Assembly: GCF_014197035.1 (NCBI RefSeq)
Contig: NZ_JACIEU010000001.1
Location: 62,001-126,000, forward strand
Direction: 5' to 3'
Origin: Sphingobium scionense
Lineage (GTDB): Bacteria > Pseudomonadota > Alphaproteobacteria > Sphingomonadales > Sphingomonadaceae
Length of the DNA: 64,000 nt
Under the pieces are notes generated by a model. The model saw only the letters and a program-made list of their open reading frames with translations, made no database searches and was not told the DNA's origin. The translations under genes and the position numbers were made by a program. Position 1 is the first letter of the stretch. Each line of letters begins with the position of its first letter. Shown in pieces: positions 39,100 through 49,089 of this stretch.

Positions 39100-39524
39100 C
39101 CGGCAGCGTCTCGATCCGGCGCGAGGCGGCGATCAGCGTGGGCATCAACGGCGCGCTGAGCCTGGCCTTCTTCCTCGCCTTGTTCGGCGCCCAGCCGCGC
39201 CTGCTGGCCTGGGCCGCGCCCGATCGGCTGGCGCTCGATTTCGTGCCACAGAGCATCGCCGTCGCGCTGATGAGCGCGCTCGTCCCGGCGCTGATCGCGC
39301 GGCGACGGGTCGGCGGTGGCGTGCGCCCGATCCTGCTGCGGGCCGCTGGCTTTGCGTTGGCCGGCGCCGCGCTGGGCGGGCTGCTTGCGCTCACGACCGG
39401 TGGCCTGCCGCCGATCGGCTGGGGCGCCGCACTGGCCATCAAGATCGCCTATGGCGGCGCGCTCGGCGCGCTGGTCGCCAGCCTGGCGCTGCGGCGGATG
39501 CTCTCGTCCGCCCCAATCATCTGA
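39096..39524 (+). CDS. Small four-helix membrane protein, function unknown
   Basis: A 142-residue protein with about four hydrophobic segments (INGALSLAFFLALFG, SIAVALMSALVPALI, AAGFALAGAALGGLLAL, ALAIKIAYGGALGALVASL). No motif recognised. It overlaps the preceding hydrolase by four bases and lies 15 bases before the rhamnosidase gene, so it is probably cotranslated with them. A role in transport or anchoring is possible but not shown. Confidence 0.7.
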   Translation: MTGSVSIRREAAISVGINGALSLAFFLALFGAQPRLLAWAAPDRLALDFVPQSIAVALMSALVPALIARRRVGGGVRPILLRAAGFALAGAALGGLLALTTGGLPPIGWGAALAIKIAYGGALGALVASLALRRMLSSAPII

Positions 39525-39539
39525 AATGAGGATCCCCCG

Positions 39540-42500
39540 ATGACATTCCGTGCCCTGCGTCTCGCCATGCTGCTGGCCGGCACCGTGCTTGCCATGCCTG
39601 CCCAGGCCGACGATCTGGCCGACGGCTTCAACAATCCGCCCCAGTCGGCCCGGCCGCGGGTCTGGTGGCACTGGATGAACGGCAATGTGACCAAGGACGG
39701 GATCGACAAGGATCTCGACTGGCTGGCGCGGATCGGCATCGGCGGGGTGCAGAATTTCGACGCCAGCCTGATGACGCCGCAGATCGTCAAGGAGCGGCTG
39801 GTCTATATGACAGACGGCTGGAAGGACGCCTTCCGCCACGCCGTCCAGACCGCCGATGCCAGGGGGCTGGAATTCGCGATCGCGGCGTCGCCGGGTTGGA
39901 GCGAGACCGGCGGCCCCTGGGTCAAGCCGCAGGACGCGATGAAGAAGCTGGTCTGGTCGGAGACGGAAGTCGAAGGCGGCCAGAAGGTGAAAGGCGCCCT
40001 GCCCGCGCCACCCTCAGTCACCGGCGCCTTCCAGAGTGCGAAGTTCAGCGATCCGTTGGCCGGTGGCGCAGAGATAGCCGACCAGCCGCGCTTCTATGGC
40101 GAGGCGCGGGTGCTGGCCTATCCGATTGCCGAGGCGGCCTTGCCGACGCCGCGTATCCTCGATGCCGATGGCCAGCCGATCGCAGGCGCGGCCGCACTGG
40201 GCGACCGCGATCTCGAAACCATCGCCCAGATGGCCAAGGGCGATGCGGCCCATCCCGGCATGCTGATCCTGGACTATGGCAAGCCGGTCACGGTGCGATC
40301 GGCCAGCCTGTTCGTGCCCCATGCCCGGCCCCCCTTCGGCGACCCTGCCTATCGCCCGACGATCGAGGCGGAGACGGCGCAGGGCTGGCAACCGCTCGGT
40401 CGCTTCTCGCTGACCGAGGTCGCCTCCACCACCAGCTTCGCGCCGGTGACGGCGCAGCGCTTCCGGCTGGTGCTGTCGGCCAATGATGCGGCCAAGTCGC
40501 CGGGCCTGGGCGATGGTGCGCCCGGCGCGGTCATGATGGATGTGTTCGCCCGCCCCGACAGCCCGACGCTGGGCATCGGCGACCTGCGCCTGTCGGCAGA
40601 GGCACGGATCGATCAGTTTGAGGCGAAGGCCGGCTATGCCATCGCCTCCGATTATAACCGTCTGGGCATGGGTCCGACCGATGCACCCGCGATCGACCCG
40701 GCCAGGGTCATCGACCTGACCGACCGGCTGCGTCCCGACGGGACGATCGACTGGACCGCGCCCAAGGGGACGCGTTGGCGCATCGTCCGCATGGGCTGGT
40801 CGCTGACCGGCAAGACCAACCACCCCGCCACGCCCGAGGCGACGGGGCTGGAAGTGGACAAATATGATGCGGCGGCGGTGCGCCGCTATCTCGAAACCTA
40901 TCTCGCCATGTATCGCGATGCGGTCGGCGCCGACTGGATCGGCAAGAAGGGCATCCGCGCGCTGCTGACCGACAGTATCGAGGTGGGCGCATCCAACTGG
41001 ACGCCGCGCATGGTCGAGGAGTTCAAGGCGCGGCGCGGCTATGATCCCGTCCCCTTCCTGCCGACCCTGACCGGCGCGGTGGTGGGATCGGCCGCGCGTA
41101 GCGACGCCTTCCTGCATGATTATCGGCAGACCCTGGCCGATCTGCTGGCCGACGCCCATTATCGCACGGTGGCCCAGGTCGCGCATGAAAATGGCCTCAC
41201 CGTCTATGGCGAGGCGCTGGAAAATGGCCGGCCGGTGCTGGGCGACGACCTTGCCATGCGATCGCATACCGATGTGCCGATGGCGGCGATGTGGACCTTC
41301 AATCGCGGCAGCGCGCCGCGCCCGACGCTGATCGGCGACATGAAGGGAGCGGCGTCGGTCGCCCATATCTATGGCCAGAATATCGTGTCGGCCGAGAGCA
41401 TGACGTCGGCCTTCGCACCCTGGGCCTTTGCCCCGGCGGACCTCAAGCGCGTGATCGACCTGGAATTCGTGTCCGGCGTCAACCGGCCGATCGTCCACAC
41501 CTCCGTCCACCAGCCGGTGGATGACAAGGTGCCGGGCCTCAGCCTCATGATCTTCGGCCAATATTTCAATCGCCACGAAAGCTGGGCCAATATGGCCAAG
41601 CCCTGGGTCGATTATATGGCGCGCACCGGCTTCCTGTTGCAGCAGGGCCGCGACCATGCCGACATCGCCTATTTCTATGGCGAGGATGCGCCGATCACCG
41701 CCCTGTTCGAGCATGGCGTGCCGGCCGACCTGCCCAGGGATTATGCCTATGACTTCGTCAATGCCGAGATCTTGGCAACCAAGGCGTCGGTGCAGGATGG
41801 CGACCTGATCGCCGGCAAGGCCCGTTACAAGGCGCTGTATCTGGGCGGATCGAGCAAGGTGATGACGCTCGCCACCTTGCAGCGCATCGCCGCGCTGGTC
41901 GAGGGGGGCGCTACCCTGATCGGCACCGCGCCCGACCGCGCACCCGGCCTGCAGGATGATCCCGCCGCCTTCCGTGCGCTGGTGGCGAAGCTGTGGAGCG
42001 GCCAGCCGGTCGGCAAGGGCAAGGTGATTGCCAGCGCCGATATCGACGCCGCGCTCGCCGGCACGGGCATCGGGGCCGATTTCCGTGTGACCGGCAGCGG
42101 CGATGCCGGTGCCTATCGCTTCCTCCACCGCGCTTTGCCCGATGGCGACCTCTATTTCGTGACCAATGGCAAGGCGCAGGCCGAGCATGTCGAGGCGCGT
42201 TTCCGCGTCACCGGTCGCCAGCCGGAAATCTGGCGCGCGATCGACGGCAGCGCCGCGCCGCTGTCCTACCGGACCGAAGGCAGCGACACGGTCATCCCGC
42301 TCGATGTCGGGCCGGAGGATGCCTTCTTCATCCTGTTCCGCAAGCCGGCGCAGGCGCCCGGCCGGACGATCACGCCAATGGCGGTCAAGCAGGTCGCCAC
42401 CCTGTCGCAGCCCTGGACCGTGCGCTTCCAGCCCGGTCGCGGCGCGCCGGCCGAGATCGCGATGCCGTCGCTGACGGCGCTCGACAAGAGCAGCGATCCG

Positions 42501-42869
42501 GGCGTGCGCTATTTCTCGGGCGAGGCGACCTATGCCAGCAGCTTTGCCCTGCCCAGGGGCGCCAAACCCGGCGCGCCGCTGTGGCTCGATCTCGGCAGCG
42601 TCGGCGATGTCGCGGAGGTGCGGGTCAATGGCCAGGTCGCGGGCACAAGCTGGTTCGCCCCCTATCGGCTGGACGTCGGCAGACTGGTGAAGCCCGGCCG
42701 CAACGCGATCGAGGTGAAGGTCGCAAACCTGTGGGTCAATCGCCTGATCGGCGACCAGCAGCCCGGCGCGGACAAGATCACCTTCACCGCCGCCCCCACC
42801 TATCGCTCCGATGCGCCGCTGCGTCCGTCGGGCCTGATCGGGCCGGTCACGCTGTCGACGGAACAATAA
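39540..42869 (+). CDS. GH106 alpha-L-rhamnosidase, exported
   Basis: A 1109-residue secreted enzyme that releases L-rhamnose, by family from flavonoid glycosides such as naringin and rutin. It has a signal peptide (cleavage after MPAQA), and the family opening PPQSARPRVWWHWMNGNVT. The catalytic region has D478 and E481 in LLTDSIEVGA and E619 in VSAESMTSA. The 3- and 138-residue spacings equal those I recall for D503, E506 and E644 of the Novosphingobium PP1Y enzyme RHA-P. A beta-sandwich at the C-terminus has PLWLDLGSVGDVAEVRVNG. Length fits the family. It is the last large gene of the glycoside run. Confidence 0.9.
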   Translation: MTFRALRLAMLLAGTVLAMPAQADDLADGFNNPPQSARPRVWWHWMNGNVTKDGIDKDLDWLARIGIGGVQNFDASLMTPQIVKERLVYMTDGWKDAFRHAVQTADARGLEFAIAASPGWSETGGPWVKPQDAMKKLVWSETEVEGGQKVKGALPAPPSVTGAFQSAKFSDPLAGGAEIADQPRFYGEARVLAYPIAEAALPTPRILDADGQPIAGAAALGDRDLETIAQMAKGDAAHPGMLILDYGKPVTVRSASLFVPHARPPFGDPAYRPTIEAETAQGWQPLGRFSLTEVASTTSFAPVTAQRFRLVLSANDAAKSPGLGDGAPGAVMMDVFARPDSPTLGIGDLRLSAEARIDQFEAKAGYAIASDYNRLGMGPTDAPAIDPARVIDLTDRLRPDGTIDWTAPKGTRWRIVRMGWSLTGKTNHPATPEATGLEVDKYDAAAVRRYLETYLAMYRDAVGADWIGKKGIRALLTDSIEVGASNWTPRMVEEFKARRGYDPVPFLPTLTGAVVGSAARSDAFLHDYRQTLADLLADAHYRTVAQVAHENGLTVYGEALENGRPVLGDDLAMRSHTDVPMAAMWTFNRGSAPRPTLIGDMKGAASVAHIYGQNIVSAESMTSAFAPWAFAPADLKRVIDLEFVSGVNRPIVHTSVHQPVDDKVPGLSLMIFGQYFNRHESWANMAKPWVDYMARTGFLLQQGRDHADIAYFYGEDAPITALFEHGVPADLPRDYAYDFVNAEILATKASVQDGDLIAGKARYKALYLGGSSKVMTLATLQRIAALVEGGATLIGTAPDRAPGLQDDPAAFRALVAKLWSGQPVGKGKVIASADIDAALAGTGIGADFRVTGSGDAGAYRFLHRALPDGDLYFVTNGKAQAEHVEARFRVTGRQPEIWRAIDGSAAPLSYRTEGSDTVIPLDVGPEDAFFILFRKPAQAPGRTITPMAVKQVATLSQPWTVRFQPGRGAPAEIAMPSLTALDKSSDPGVRYFSGEATYASSFALPRGAKPGAPLWLDLGSVGDVAEVRVNGQVAGTSWFAPYRLDVGRLVKPGRNAIEVKVANLWVNRLIGDQQPGADKITFTAAPTYRSDAPLRPSGLIGPVTLSTEQ

Positions 42870-42930
42870 GCAGGCGCCGCGCGGATGCTCGCTTGAACGA
42901 GGGAAAGTCGCCGCCTATCAGGCGGTCATC

Positions 42931-43161
42931 ATGACCGACGATCAGCAGAGCATCCGCGCCATCCTCGACCGGCTGCGCGCCCCGGCGGGCAATCCCGTGG
43001 CCCGCGCCCGCTGGCTGGTCGAACGACAGGTGCCCGAAGCGCGGCGCGGCCCCGGCTGGGACCGGCACTGGCGCGAGTTGGAAGCCTATCTGGACAGCCC
43101 GGTCAGCTGGTCGGGCAATCGCGACGCGGACGGGATCGAAGGGTGGGACGATGACGTCTGA
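42931..43161 (+). CDS. Small hypothetical protein
   Basis: A 76-residue acidic and arginine-rich protein with no signal peptide or membrane segment and no recognised domain (for example RWLVERQVPEARRGPGWDRH). It starts 61 bases after the rhamnosidase gene and its 3' end overlaps the next small gene by 11 bases, which supports both as real coupled genes. Function unknown. Confidence 0.5.
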   Translation: MTDDQQSIRAILDRLRAPAGNPVARARWLVERQVPEARRGPGWDRHWRELEAYLDSPVSWSGNRDADGIEGWDDDV

Positions 43162-43378
43162 CCGGCTGATCGACATGATGATCGCACGGCTGGTGATCGC
43201 CCATGGCAAGAGCAAGCATCATTGGCGCAAGGCGATCGGTCCGGTCCGCCTCTACAGCCGCGCCACCCACCCCCATTGCAACTGGGCCTTCACGCCCAGC
43301 GGCACGGCGGGCGAGATATCGGTGATCGAGACGCTGCTCGACGACCTGCACCTGCGCCATCCGCTGATCGATCGCTAA
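43151..43378 (+). CDS. Small hypothetical protein
   Basis: A 75-residue basic, histidine-rich protein (KSKHHWRKAIGPVRLYSRAT, then HPHCNW). No known domain. It overlaps the previous small gene by 11 bases in a different frame, so the two are probably translated together. Its stop is immediately followed by a perfect palindrome. Function unknown. Confidence 0.5.
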   Translation: MTSDRLIDMMIARLVIAHGKSKHHWRKAIGPVRLYSRATHPHCNWAFTPSGTAGEISVIETLLDDLHLRHPLIDR

Positions 43379-43417
43379 TACCAAGACTCGATGAGCTTGC
43401 CTCATCGAGTCTTGGTA
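43379..43417. repeat. Perfect 17-bp inverted repeat with 5-base loop
   Basis: TACCAAGACTCGATGAG, loop CTTGC, then the exact complement. It starts at the last base pair of the preceding stop region. No T-run follows, so it is not a standard terminator; it may be an extragenic palindrome present in many copies. Confidence 0.7.
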
Positions 43418-43442
43418 AAGCCCGCGCGGCGCTTGAGCGTTG

Positions 43443-43476
43443 CAAGGTGCTGATGCGCCAGCATCACTGCACCTTG
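43443..43476. other. Stem-loop in the intergenic region before the lig terminator
   Basis: CAAGGTGCTGATGC pairs with GCATCA and GCACCTTG (two-base bulge) around the loop GCCA, giving 14 pairs. Together with the palindrome at 43379 and the lig terminator it makes three hairpins in 140 bases between convergent genes. Confidence 0.5.
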
Positions 43477-43518
43477 TCAAAAACAAAGGGCGTAGACGGC
43501 TTGTCGCCATCCACGCCC
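43477..43518 (-). terminator. Rho-independent terminator of the ligJABC operon
   Basis: On the minus strand a hairpin with outer stem GGGCGT/ACGCCC and inner GGC/GCC pairs (43488-43518) is followed by TTTGTTTTTGA. It lies 25 bases past the ligC stop. Confidence 0.65.
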
Positions 43519-43542
43519 CCTGCGACCCCGAAGGGATTCCGA

Positions 43543-44484
43543 TCAGCCGGCGAGCTGCGTTTCCAGTTCGCCCAACACGCGATAGCAGTCGAACACCTTG
43601 GCGACCGAGCTGTTGGGCTCGCGGCCCTCGCGGATCGCGCTGATGAACTCGCGGTCCTGCAATTCGATGCCATTGCTGGAGATAGCGACGCCGGCCAGGT
43701 CGATCGGTTCTTCCTTGCCGTTCACCAGATCGTCGTAGCGGGCGATATAGGTGTCGGTGTCGCCGATATAGCGGAAGAAGGTGCCAAGCGGCCCGTCATT
43801 GTTGAAGCTCAGCGACAGGGTGCAGATGGCGCCGGTCTCGCTCTTGAGCTGGATCGACATGTCCATGGCGATGCCGAGGTCCGGATGGATCGGCCCCTGC
43901 ATCGCATGGGCGGCGACGATCCTGCCGGCCTGATAGGCGAACAGGTCGACCGTGTGCGCGGCATGATGCCACAGCAGATGGTCGGTCCAAGACCGCGGTT
44001 CGCCCTTGGCATTGATGTTCTTGCGACGGAAGAAATAGGTCTGCACGTCCATCTGCTGGACGTTGAATTCGCCCGCCTGGATGCGGTTGTGGACGAACTG
44101 GTGCGACGGGTTGAAGCGGCGGGTATGGCCGACCATGCAGGTGAGGCCGGTTTCCTGCTGCTTGGCGAGCACCGCCTGCGCATCGGCCCAGCTGTCGGCG
44201 AGCGGGATTTCCACCTCGACATGCTTGCCCGCATTCATGCAGGCGATCGCCTGTTCCGCGTGCATCTGGGTCGGCGTACACAGGATCACCGCGTCGACAT
44301 CGTCACGCGCCAGCGTTTCGTTGAGGTCGGTGGTCACATGGCCGATGCCATATTTCTCGGCGACCTTCTTCGTCGCCTCCAGTTCGCGGCCGATGATCGA
44401 GGTGACAGTGACGCCGTCAATATTCTTGAGGCCATCCAGATGCTTTTCGCCAAAGGCGCCGGCACCGGCGAGGGCAATACGCAT
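43543..44484 (-). CDS. ligC: 4-carboxy-2-hydroxymuconate-6-semialdehyde dehydrogenase
   Basis: Oxidises the ring-cleavage product of protocatechuate to 2-pyrone-4,6-dicarboxylate (PDC) with NADP+. It is a 313-residue GFO/IDH/MocA-type dehydrogenase; SYK-6 LigC is about the same length. The Rossmann motif is ALAGAGAFGEKHLDG, and the second domain includes VEVEIPLADSWADAQ, MVGHTRRFNPSHQFV and LLWHHAAHTVDLF (probable catalytic histidine region). It is last in the order DUF1932, ligJ, ligA, ligB, ligC, 19 bases after ligB, and is followed by a terminator. Confidence 0.93.
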   Translation of the reverse strand: MRIALAGAGAFGEKHLDGLKNIDGVTVTSIIGRELEATKKVAEKYGIGHVTTDLNETLARDDVDAVILCTPTQMHAEQAIACMNAGKHVEVEIPLADSWADAQAVLAKQQETGLTCMVGHTRRFNPSHQFVHNRIQAGEFNVQQMDVQTYFFRRKNINAKGEPRSWTDHLLWHHAAHTVDLFAYQAGRIVAAHAMQGPIHPDLGIAMDMSIQLKSETGAICTLSLSFNNDGPLGTFFRYIGDTDTYIARYDDLVNGKEEPIDLAGVAISSNGIELQDREFISAIREGREPNSSVAKVFDCYRVLGELETQLAG

Positions 44485-44503
44485 GATATTCTCCTAGGAC
44501 AGG

Positions 44504-45756
<1,253 letters not shown>

Positions 45757-45776
45757 CTCATCCTCTCTTGGCATCC

Positions 45777-45814
45777 ATCCCCCGGCCCTTCCTTCCAACA
45801 AAGGACCGGGGGAT
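45777..45814 (-). other. Intercistronic stem-loop between ligJ and ligA
   Basis: ATCCCCCGG (45777-45785) pairs with CCGGGGGAT (45806-45814), with extra CCTT/AAGG pairs inside. There is no T-run on the minus strand after it, so partial attenuation or protection of the ligABC message is more likely than full termination. Confidence 0.5.
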
Positions 45815-45853
45815 GAACGCGCCCCTCCGCGGGGATAGGGTTACAGGTCGCGG

Positions 45854-46876
45854 TTATAGGCCGCGCGCCTTCAATTGCGCGTCGAGCCGGGGGAAGACCC
45901 GGCGGGCATTGCCCGCAAAGATCGCGGCACGCTCGCCCTCGCTGATGTCCAGCGCGTCGACATAGCGCTTGGTATCGTCGAAATAATGGCCGGTGGTGGG
46001 ATCGATGCCGCGCACCGCGCCGACCATTTCCGACCCGAACAGGATATTCTTGTTGTCGATCACATCGGCCAGCAGGTCGACGCCGGGCTGATGATAGACG
46101 CAGGTGTCGAAGAAGATGTTGTTCATCAGATGGGTCGACAGGTCGGGCTTCTTGAGCATGTCGGCCAGACCGCGATAGCGGCCCCAATGATAAGGCACGG
46201 CGCCGCCGCCATGCGGGATGATGAACTTGAGGGTCGGGAAATCCCTGAACAGGTCGCCTTCCAGCAACTGCATGAAGGCGATGGTGTCGGCGGCGATATA
46301 ATAGCCGCCGGTCGCGTGCATCGCGGGATTGCAGCTGCCCGAGACATGGATCATCGCCGGCACGTCCAGCTCGACCATCTTCTCGTAGAAGGGATACCAA
46401 TATTTGTCCGTCAGCGGCGGATGCTGGAAATGGCCGCCGCCCGGATCGGGATTGAGGTTGCAGCCAATGAAGCCCATGTCGACGCAGCGTTCCAGCTCGG
46501 CAATGCTGTTGGCCATGTCCGCCTTGGGCGACTGGGGCAGCATGCACACGCCGACGAAGGTTTCGGGGAACAGGCCGACGACGCGCGCGATCAGGTCGTT
46601 GCAGCGCATCGCCCATTCCTTCGCCACCGCCGCGTCGCCGACATGGGGCGCCATGGCCGAAGCGCGCGGCGAGAAGATGGTGAGGTCGGCGCCACGTTCC
46701 TTGATCAGGCGCAACTGGTTCGCCTCGATCGTCTCGCGGATTTCGGCGTCGCTGATGTCGGGATAGGCGGGGGCAGGCACGCCCGCCTTGAACGCTGCCT
46801 TCTGCTCCTCGCGCCAGGCGTCATGCCCCTTGGGCAGCACGGTATAATGGCCGTGGCAGTCGATAATCATGGTCAT
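45854..46876 (-). CDS. ligJ: 4-oxalomesaconate hydratase
   Basis: Adds water to the oxalomesaconate isomer made by LigU to give 4-carboxy-4-hydroxy-2-oxoadipate. It is a 340-residue zinc enzyme of the amidohydrolase superfamily with H-x-H in DCHGHYTVLPKG, a histidine in PAMIHVSGSCNP, HGGG in IIPHGGGAVPYH, and a glutamate in ILFGSEMVG that replaces the usual aspartate, as known for LigJ. The ATG at 46876 overlaps the stop of the upstream dehydrogenase (ATGA); ATG 46870 would give the SYK-6 numbering of H6 and H8. Order and strand match the ligJABC operon. Confidence 0.93.
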   Translation of the reverse strand: MTMIIDCHGHYTVLPKGHDAWREEQKAAFKAGVPAPAYPDISDAEIRETIEANQLRLIKERGADLTIFSPRASAMAPHVGDAAVAKEWAMRCNDLIARVVGLFPETFVGVCMLPQSPKADMANSIAELERCVDMGFIGCNLNPDPGGGHFQHPPLTDKYWYPFYEKMVELDVPAMIHVSGSCNPAMHATGGYYIAADTIAFMQLLEGDLFRDFPTLKFIIPHGGGAVPYHWGRYRGLADMLKKPDLSTHLMNNIFFDTCVYHQPGVDLLADVIDNKNILFGSEMVGAVRGIDPTTGHYFDDTKRYVDALDISEGERAAIFAGNARRVFPRLDAQLKARGL

Positions 46877-47769
46877 GCCGCGTCGGCCTTTCCTGTCTGT
46901 TCTGCTTTTGCTTGGATGATGCTGTCGATCTTGGCGCCCAGCCCTTCGGGCGGCGTCTTGAGACCCAGCGTGCCGATCGCCTGCTGGCGCTCGACCGTGC
47001 CGCGCGTCATCGCGGAACCGGTGCCAAGGCCGTCGAGCGTCTTGACCACTTCCTCCATCTCGGCCGCGCGGCGCAGCCCGTGGACCATCATGCGGTCAAG
47101 ATTATAGTCGGCGCGGATATCCCAGGGACGCGGCTTCTCGCTGGCGTCGAGCGATCCGATCACCTCGTCCAGCACGCCCGCCGCATCGGCCGCCAGCATG
47201 CATTCGGCAGTCAGCGCCTCCAGCCCCTTGACCATGACCGACCGGATCATCTTGGTCGCCGACGCCCGGCCGACGGCCTCGCCGACGACGCGGATATTGA
47301 TGAAGCCCAGCCGCGCCAGCCCTGCCCGCGCGGCATCGGCATGGGCACCGCTGACCAGCAGCGGCACGTTCAGCCGGGCCGGATCGACCGGCGCCATGAC
47401 GGCGACATCGACATAATGGCCACCGGCCGCCTCGATCGCGCGGGCCGCCGCCTGCTTGGTCTGGGGCGCGACGCTGTTGAGATCGCAATAGAGGGCGCCG
47501 GGGGCGATATGGACGGCGGCAGCCTGTGCCACGGCCAGCGCCTGGTCGGCGGTGACGAGCGAGAGGATGAAGGAAACGGGCGCGACGGCATCGGCCAATG
47601 TCGGCACGGCCCGGACGCCGGCCCTGGCACAGCGTGCCAGCATCGCATCGCGGGTGGCGCGATCGTTCGTCTGGATATCATAGACGCGGGCCGCGTCGAT
47701 CCAGTCCCCCGCCATCGCAAAGGTGGACCCTGCCTCGCCAAATCCGATCAGACCGATTTCCTGCTCCAT
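46873..47769 (-). CDS. DUF1932 / 6-phosphogluconate-dehydrogenase-like NAD(P)-binding protein
   Basis: A 298-residue protein with an N-terminal Rossmann fold (IGLIGFGEAGSTFA), a beta-hydroxyacid-dehydrogenase-like core (YVDVAVMAPVDPARLNVPLL; the lysine region is ASATKMIRSVMVKG) and the C-terminal DUF1932 helical domain (about 190-265). It is the first gene of the ligJABC operon and overlaps ligJ by four bases, so it is made together with the pathway. No step of the known PDC pathway needs it. It may reduce a side product, or act on a related compound such as the 4-oxalomesaconate or oxalocitramalate isomers. Confidence 0.82.
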   Translation of the reverse strand: MEQEIGLIGFGEAGSTFAMAGDWIDAARVYDIQTNDRATRDAMLARCARAGVRAVPTLADAVAPVSFILSLVTADQALAVAQAAAVHIAPGALYCDLNSVAPQTKQAAARAIEAAGGHYVDVAVMAPVDPARLNVPLLVSGAHADAARAGLARLGFINIRVVGEAVGRASATKMIRSVMVKGLEALTAECMLAADAAGVLDEVIGSLDASEKPRPWDIRADYNLDRMMVHGLRRAAEMEEVVKTLDGLGTGSAMTRGTVERQQAIGTLGLKTPPEGLGAKIDSIIQAKAEQTGKADAA

Positions 47770-47820
47770 GTCGGGTTGGATGACGGATCATGTCAGATGC
47801 CGCCAATCGAATCCGCTGGG

Positions 47821-47835
47821 CCAGTATAAGATTTT
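47821..47835 (-). promoter_or_regulatory. Candidate LigR site upstream of the DUF1932-ligJABC operon
   Basis: Read towards the operon the site is AAAATCTTATACTGG, 52 bases before the first start codon. A similar sequence (AAAATTTATGCACTGG) lies in the same orientation 74 bases before ligK. It overlaps the ligR stop codon. Confidence 0.4.
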
Positions 47836-48994
47836 ACGAATTCATATGCACCGCCGCCTGATCGATCGCGGCCATATACTGCTGCTGCAACCGGGTCGGG
47901 CGCCAGTCGGCCCGCGTGGTGAGGCCGATGGTCCGGCTGATCGCCCCCGGCGCCGGGCCGATGTCGATCAGCAACCCCGCCTCCAGCTCCAGCGCCAGTT
48001 GATCGTGCGACAGCAGGGTTAGATACTCACCGCCGACCAGCAATTGCCGGATCGTCATCACCGATCCGCATTCGATCGGCACCGCCGGCAGATCGCCGCC
48101 CAGCGCCGCGAACATCGCCTGCCACAATTGGCGCAGCGGCGTCCCCTCCGGCGGCAGGATCCAGGGATAGCGGCGCAGTGCATCGGCGTCCCAGCCCGTC
48201 GCCAGTGCATGACCGCGCCGCGCCAAGATGGTCGGCCGATCCTCGAATAACGGCCGTTGCGTCAGGTCCAGCGCCATCGCCGGATCGCGCAGCGCGCCGA
48301 CCATCATGTCGATTTCGCCATCGCGCAGCGGGCCGACCAGTTCGGCATGCGATCCTTCATGCACGCTGATGTCGACCAGCGGGAAATCGGCGCGAAAGCG
48401 GGCGATCGCATCGGGGATAAGGCGCGCGCGCGACAGCGGCATGGCGCCGACCAGGATGCGCCCGCCCTCTTGTCCGCGCAGGTCGGCCAAATCCTCCAGC
48501 CCCTGTCGCAATTCCGCCAGCGCCAGCCGCAGCCGCTGCGCCAGCACCGTCCCGGCCCTGGTCAGCATCACGCCGCGCCCGCGCCGGTCGACCAGCCTTT
48601 GCCCCAGCGCCAGCCCCAGATCGCCGACCGCCCGATGCAGCGAGGGTTCGGCCACGCCGGTCGCCGCCGCCGCCGCTGCATAGCTGCCGCCGCGCGCCAG
48701 GGCGACGAAGGCGCGCACCTGCGCCGCCGTCACCCGGTTGCTGCCGATCAGCCGCAGCGCCGCGTCGATCCGGGGTTTCAGCCGCTCCGCCGGTTCCAGC
48801 GCGACCATGCCGCCGGGCTGGCGCGCGAACAGCGGCAGGCCCAGTTGCGCCTCCAGCTTGGCGACCCCCTGGGTCACCGCCGGCTGGGTCAGGTTGACCG
48901 CGCGCGCCGCCAGGCTGACGCTGCCAAGCTCCACCACGGCCGCCATCGCGGCGAGATGACGGATATTGAACTGGTCGGGGTTCATATCCAACAC
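47834..48994 (-). CDS. ligR: LysR-family regulator of protocatechuate 4,5-cleavage genes
   Basis: A LysR-type protein of 386 residues, longer than the usual 300. The winged helix is near 10-70 ([38 protein letters not shown]), and a second LysR-like segment follows near 85-150 ([40 protein letters not shown]) before the effector domain. This tandem arrangement is seen in GbpR/PcaQ-like regulators. It is divergent from ligK and adjacent to the ligJABC operon, matching SYK-6, where LigR activates both ligK and ligJ units with protocatechuate or gallate as inducer. Confidence 0.85.
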   Translation of the reverse strand: MLDMNPDQFNIRHLAAMAAVVELGSVSLAARAVNLTQPAVTQGVAKLEAQLGLPLFARQPGGMVALEPAERLKPRIDAALRLIGSNRVTAAQVRAFVALARGGSYAAAAAATGVAEPSLHRAVGDLGLALGQRLVDRRGRGVMLTRAGTVLAQRLRLALAELRQGLEDLADLRGQEGGRILVGAMPLSRARLIPDAIARFRADFPLVDISVHEGSHAELVGPLRDGEIDMMVGALRDPAMALDLTQRPLFEDRPTILARRGHALATGWDADALRRYPWILPPEGTPLRQLWQAMFAALGGDLPAVPIECGSVMTIRQLLVGGEYLTLLSHDQLALELEAGLLIDIGPAPGAISRTIGLTTRADWRPTRLQQQYMAAIDQAAVHMNS

Positions 48995-49000
48995 TTAGCA

Positions 49001-49016
49001 AAAATTTATGCACTGG
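49001..49016 (+). promoter_or_regulatory. Candidate LigR site upstream of ligK
   Basis: AAAATTTATGCACTGG lies 74 bases before the ligK ATG, in the 95-bp gap between divergent ligR and ligK. It resembles the site at 47821-47835 in the same orientation relative to its operon. Confidence 0.4.
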
Positions 49017-49089
49017 TTCCAGTTCGGATTTGAGCATCGCGCTGCACCTGTCCACATCGCTGTCAACTTATGCGCTAGGAGAAGGCTTG

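Noticed and set aside
49030-49089. A longer LigK starting at 49030
   Set aside because: The added 20 residues have no family match and lie in the ligR-ligK promoter region; ATG 49090 has GGAGAAGG upstream and fits the known length.
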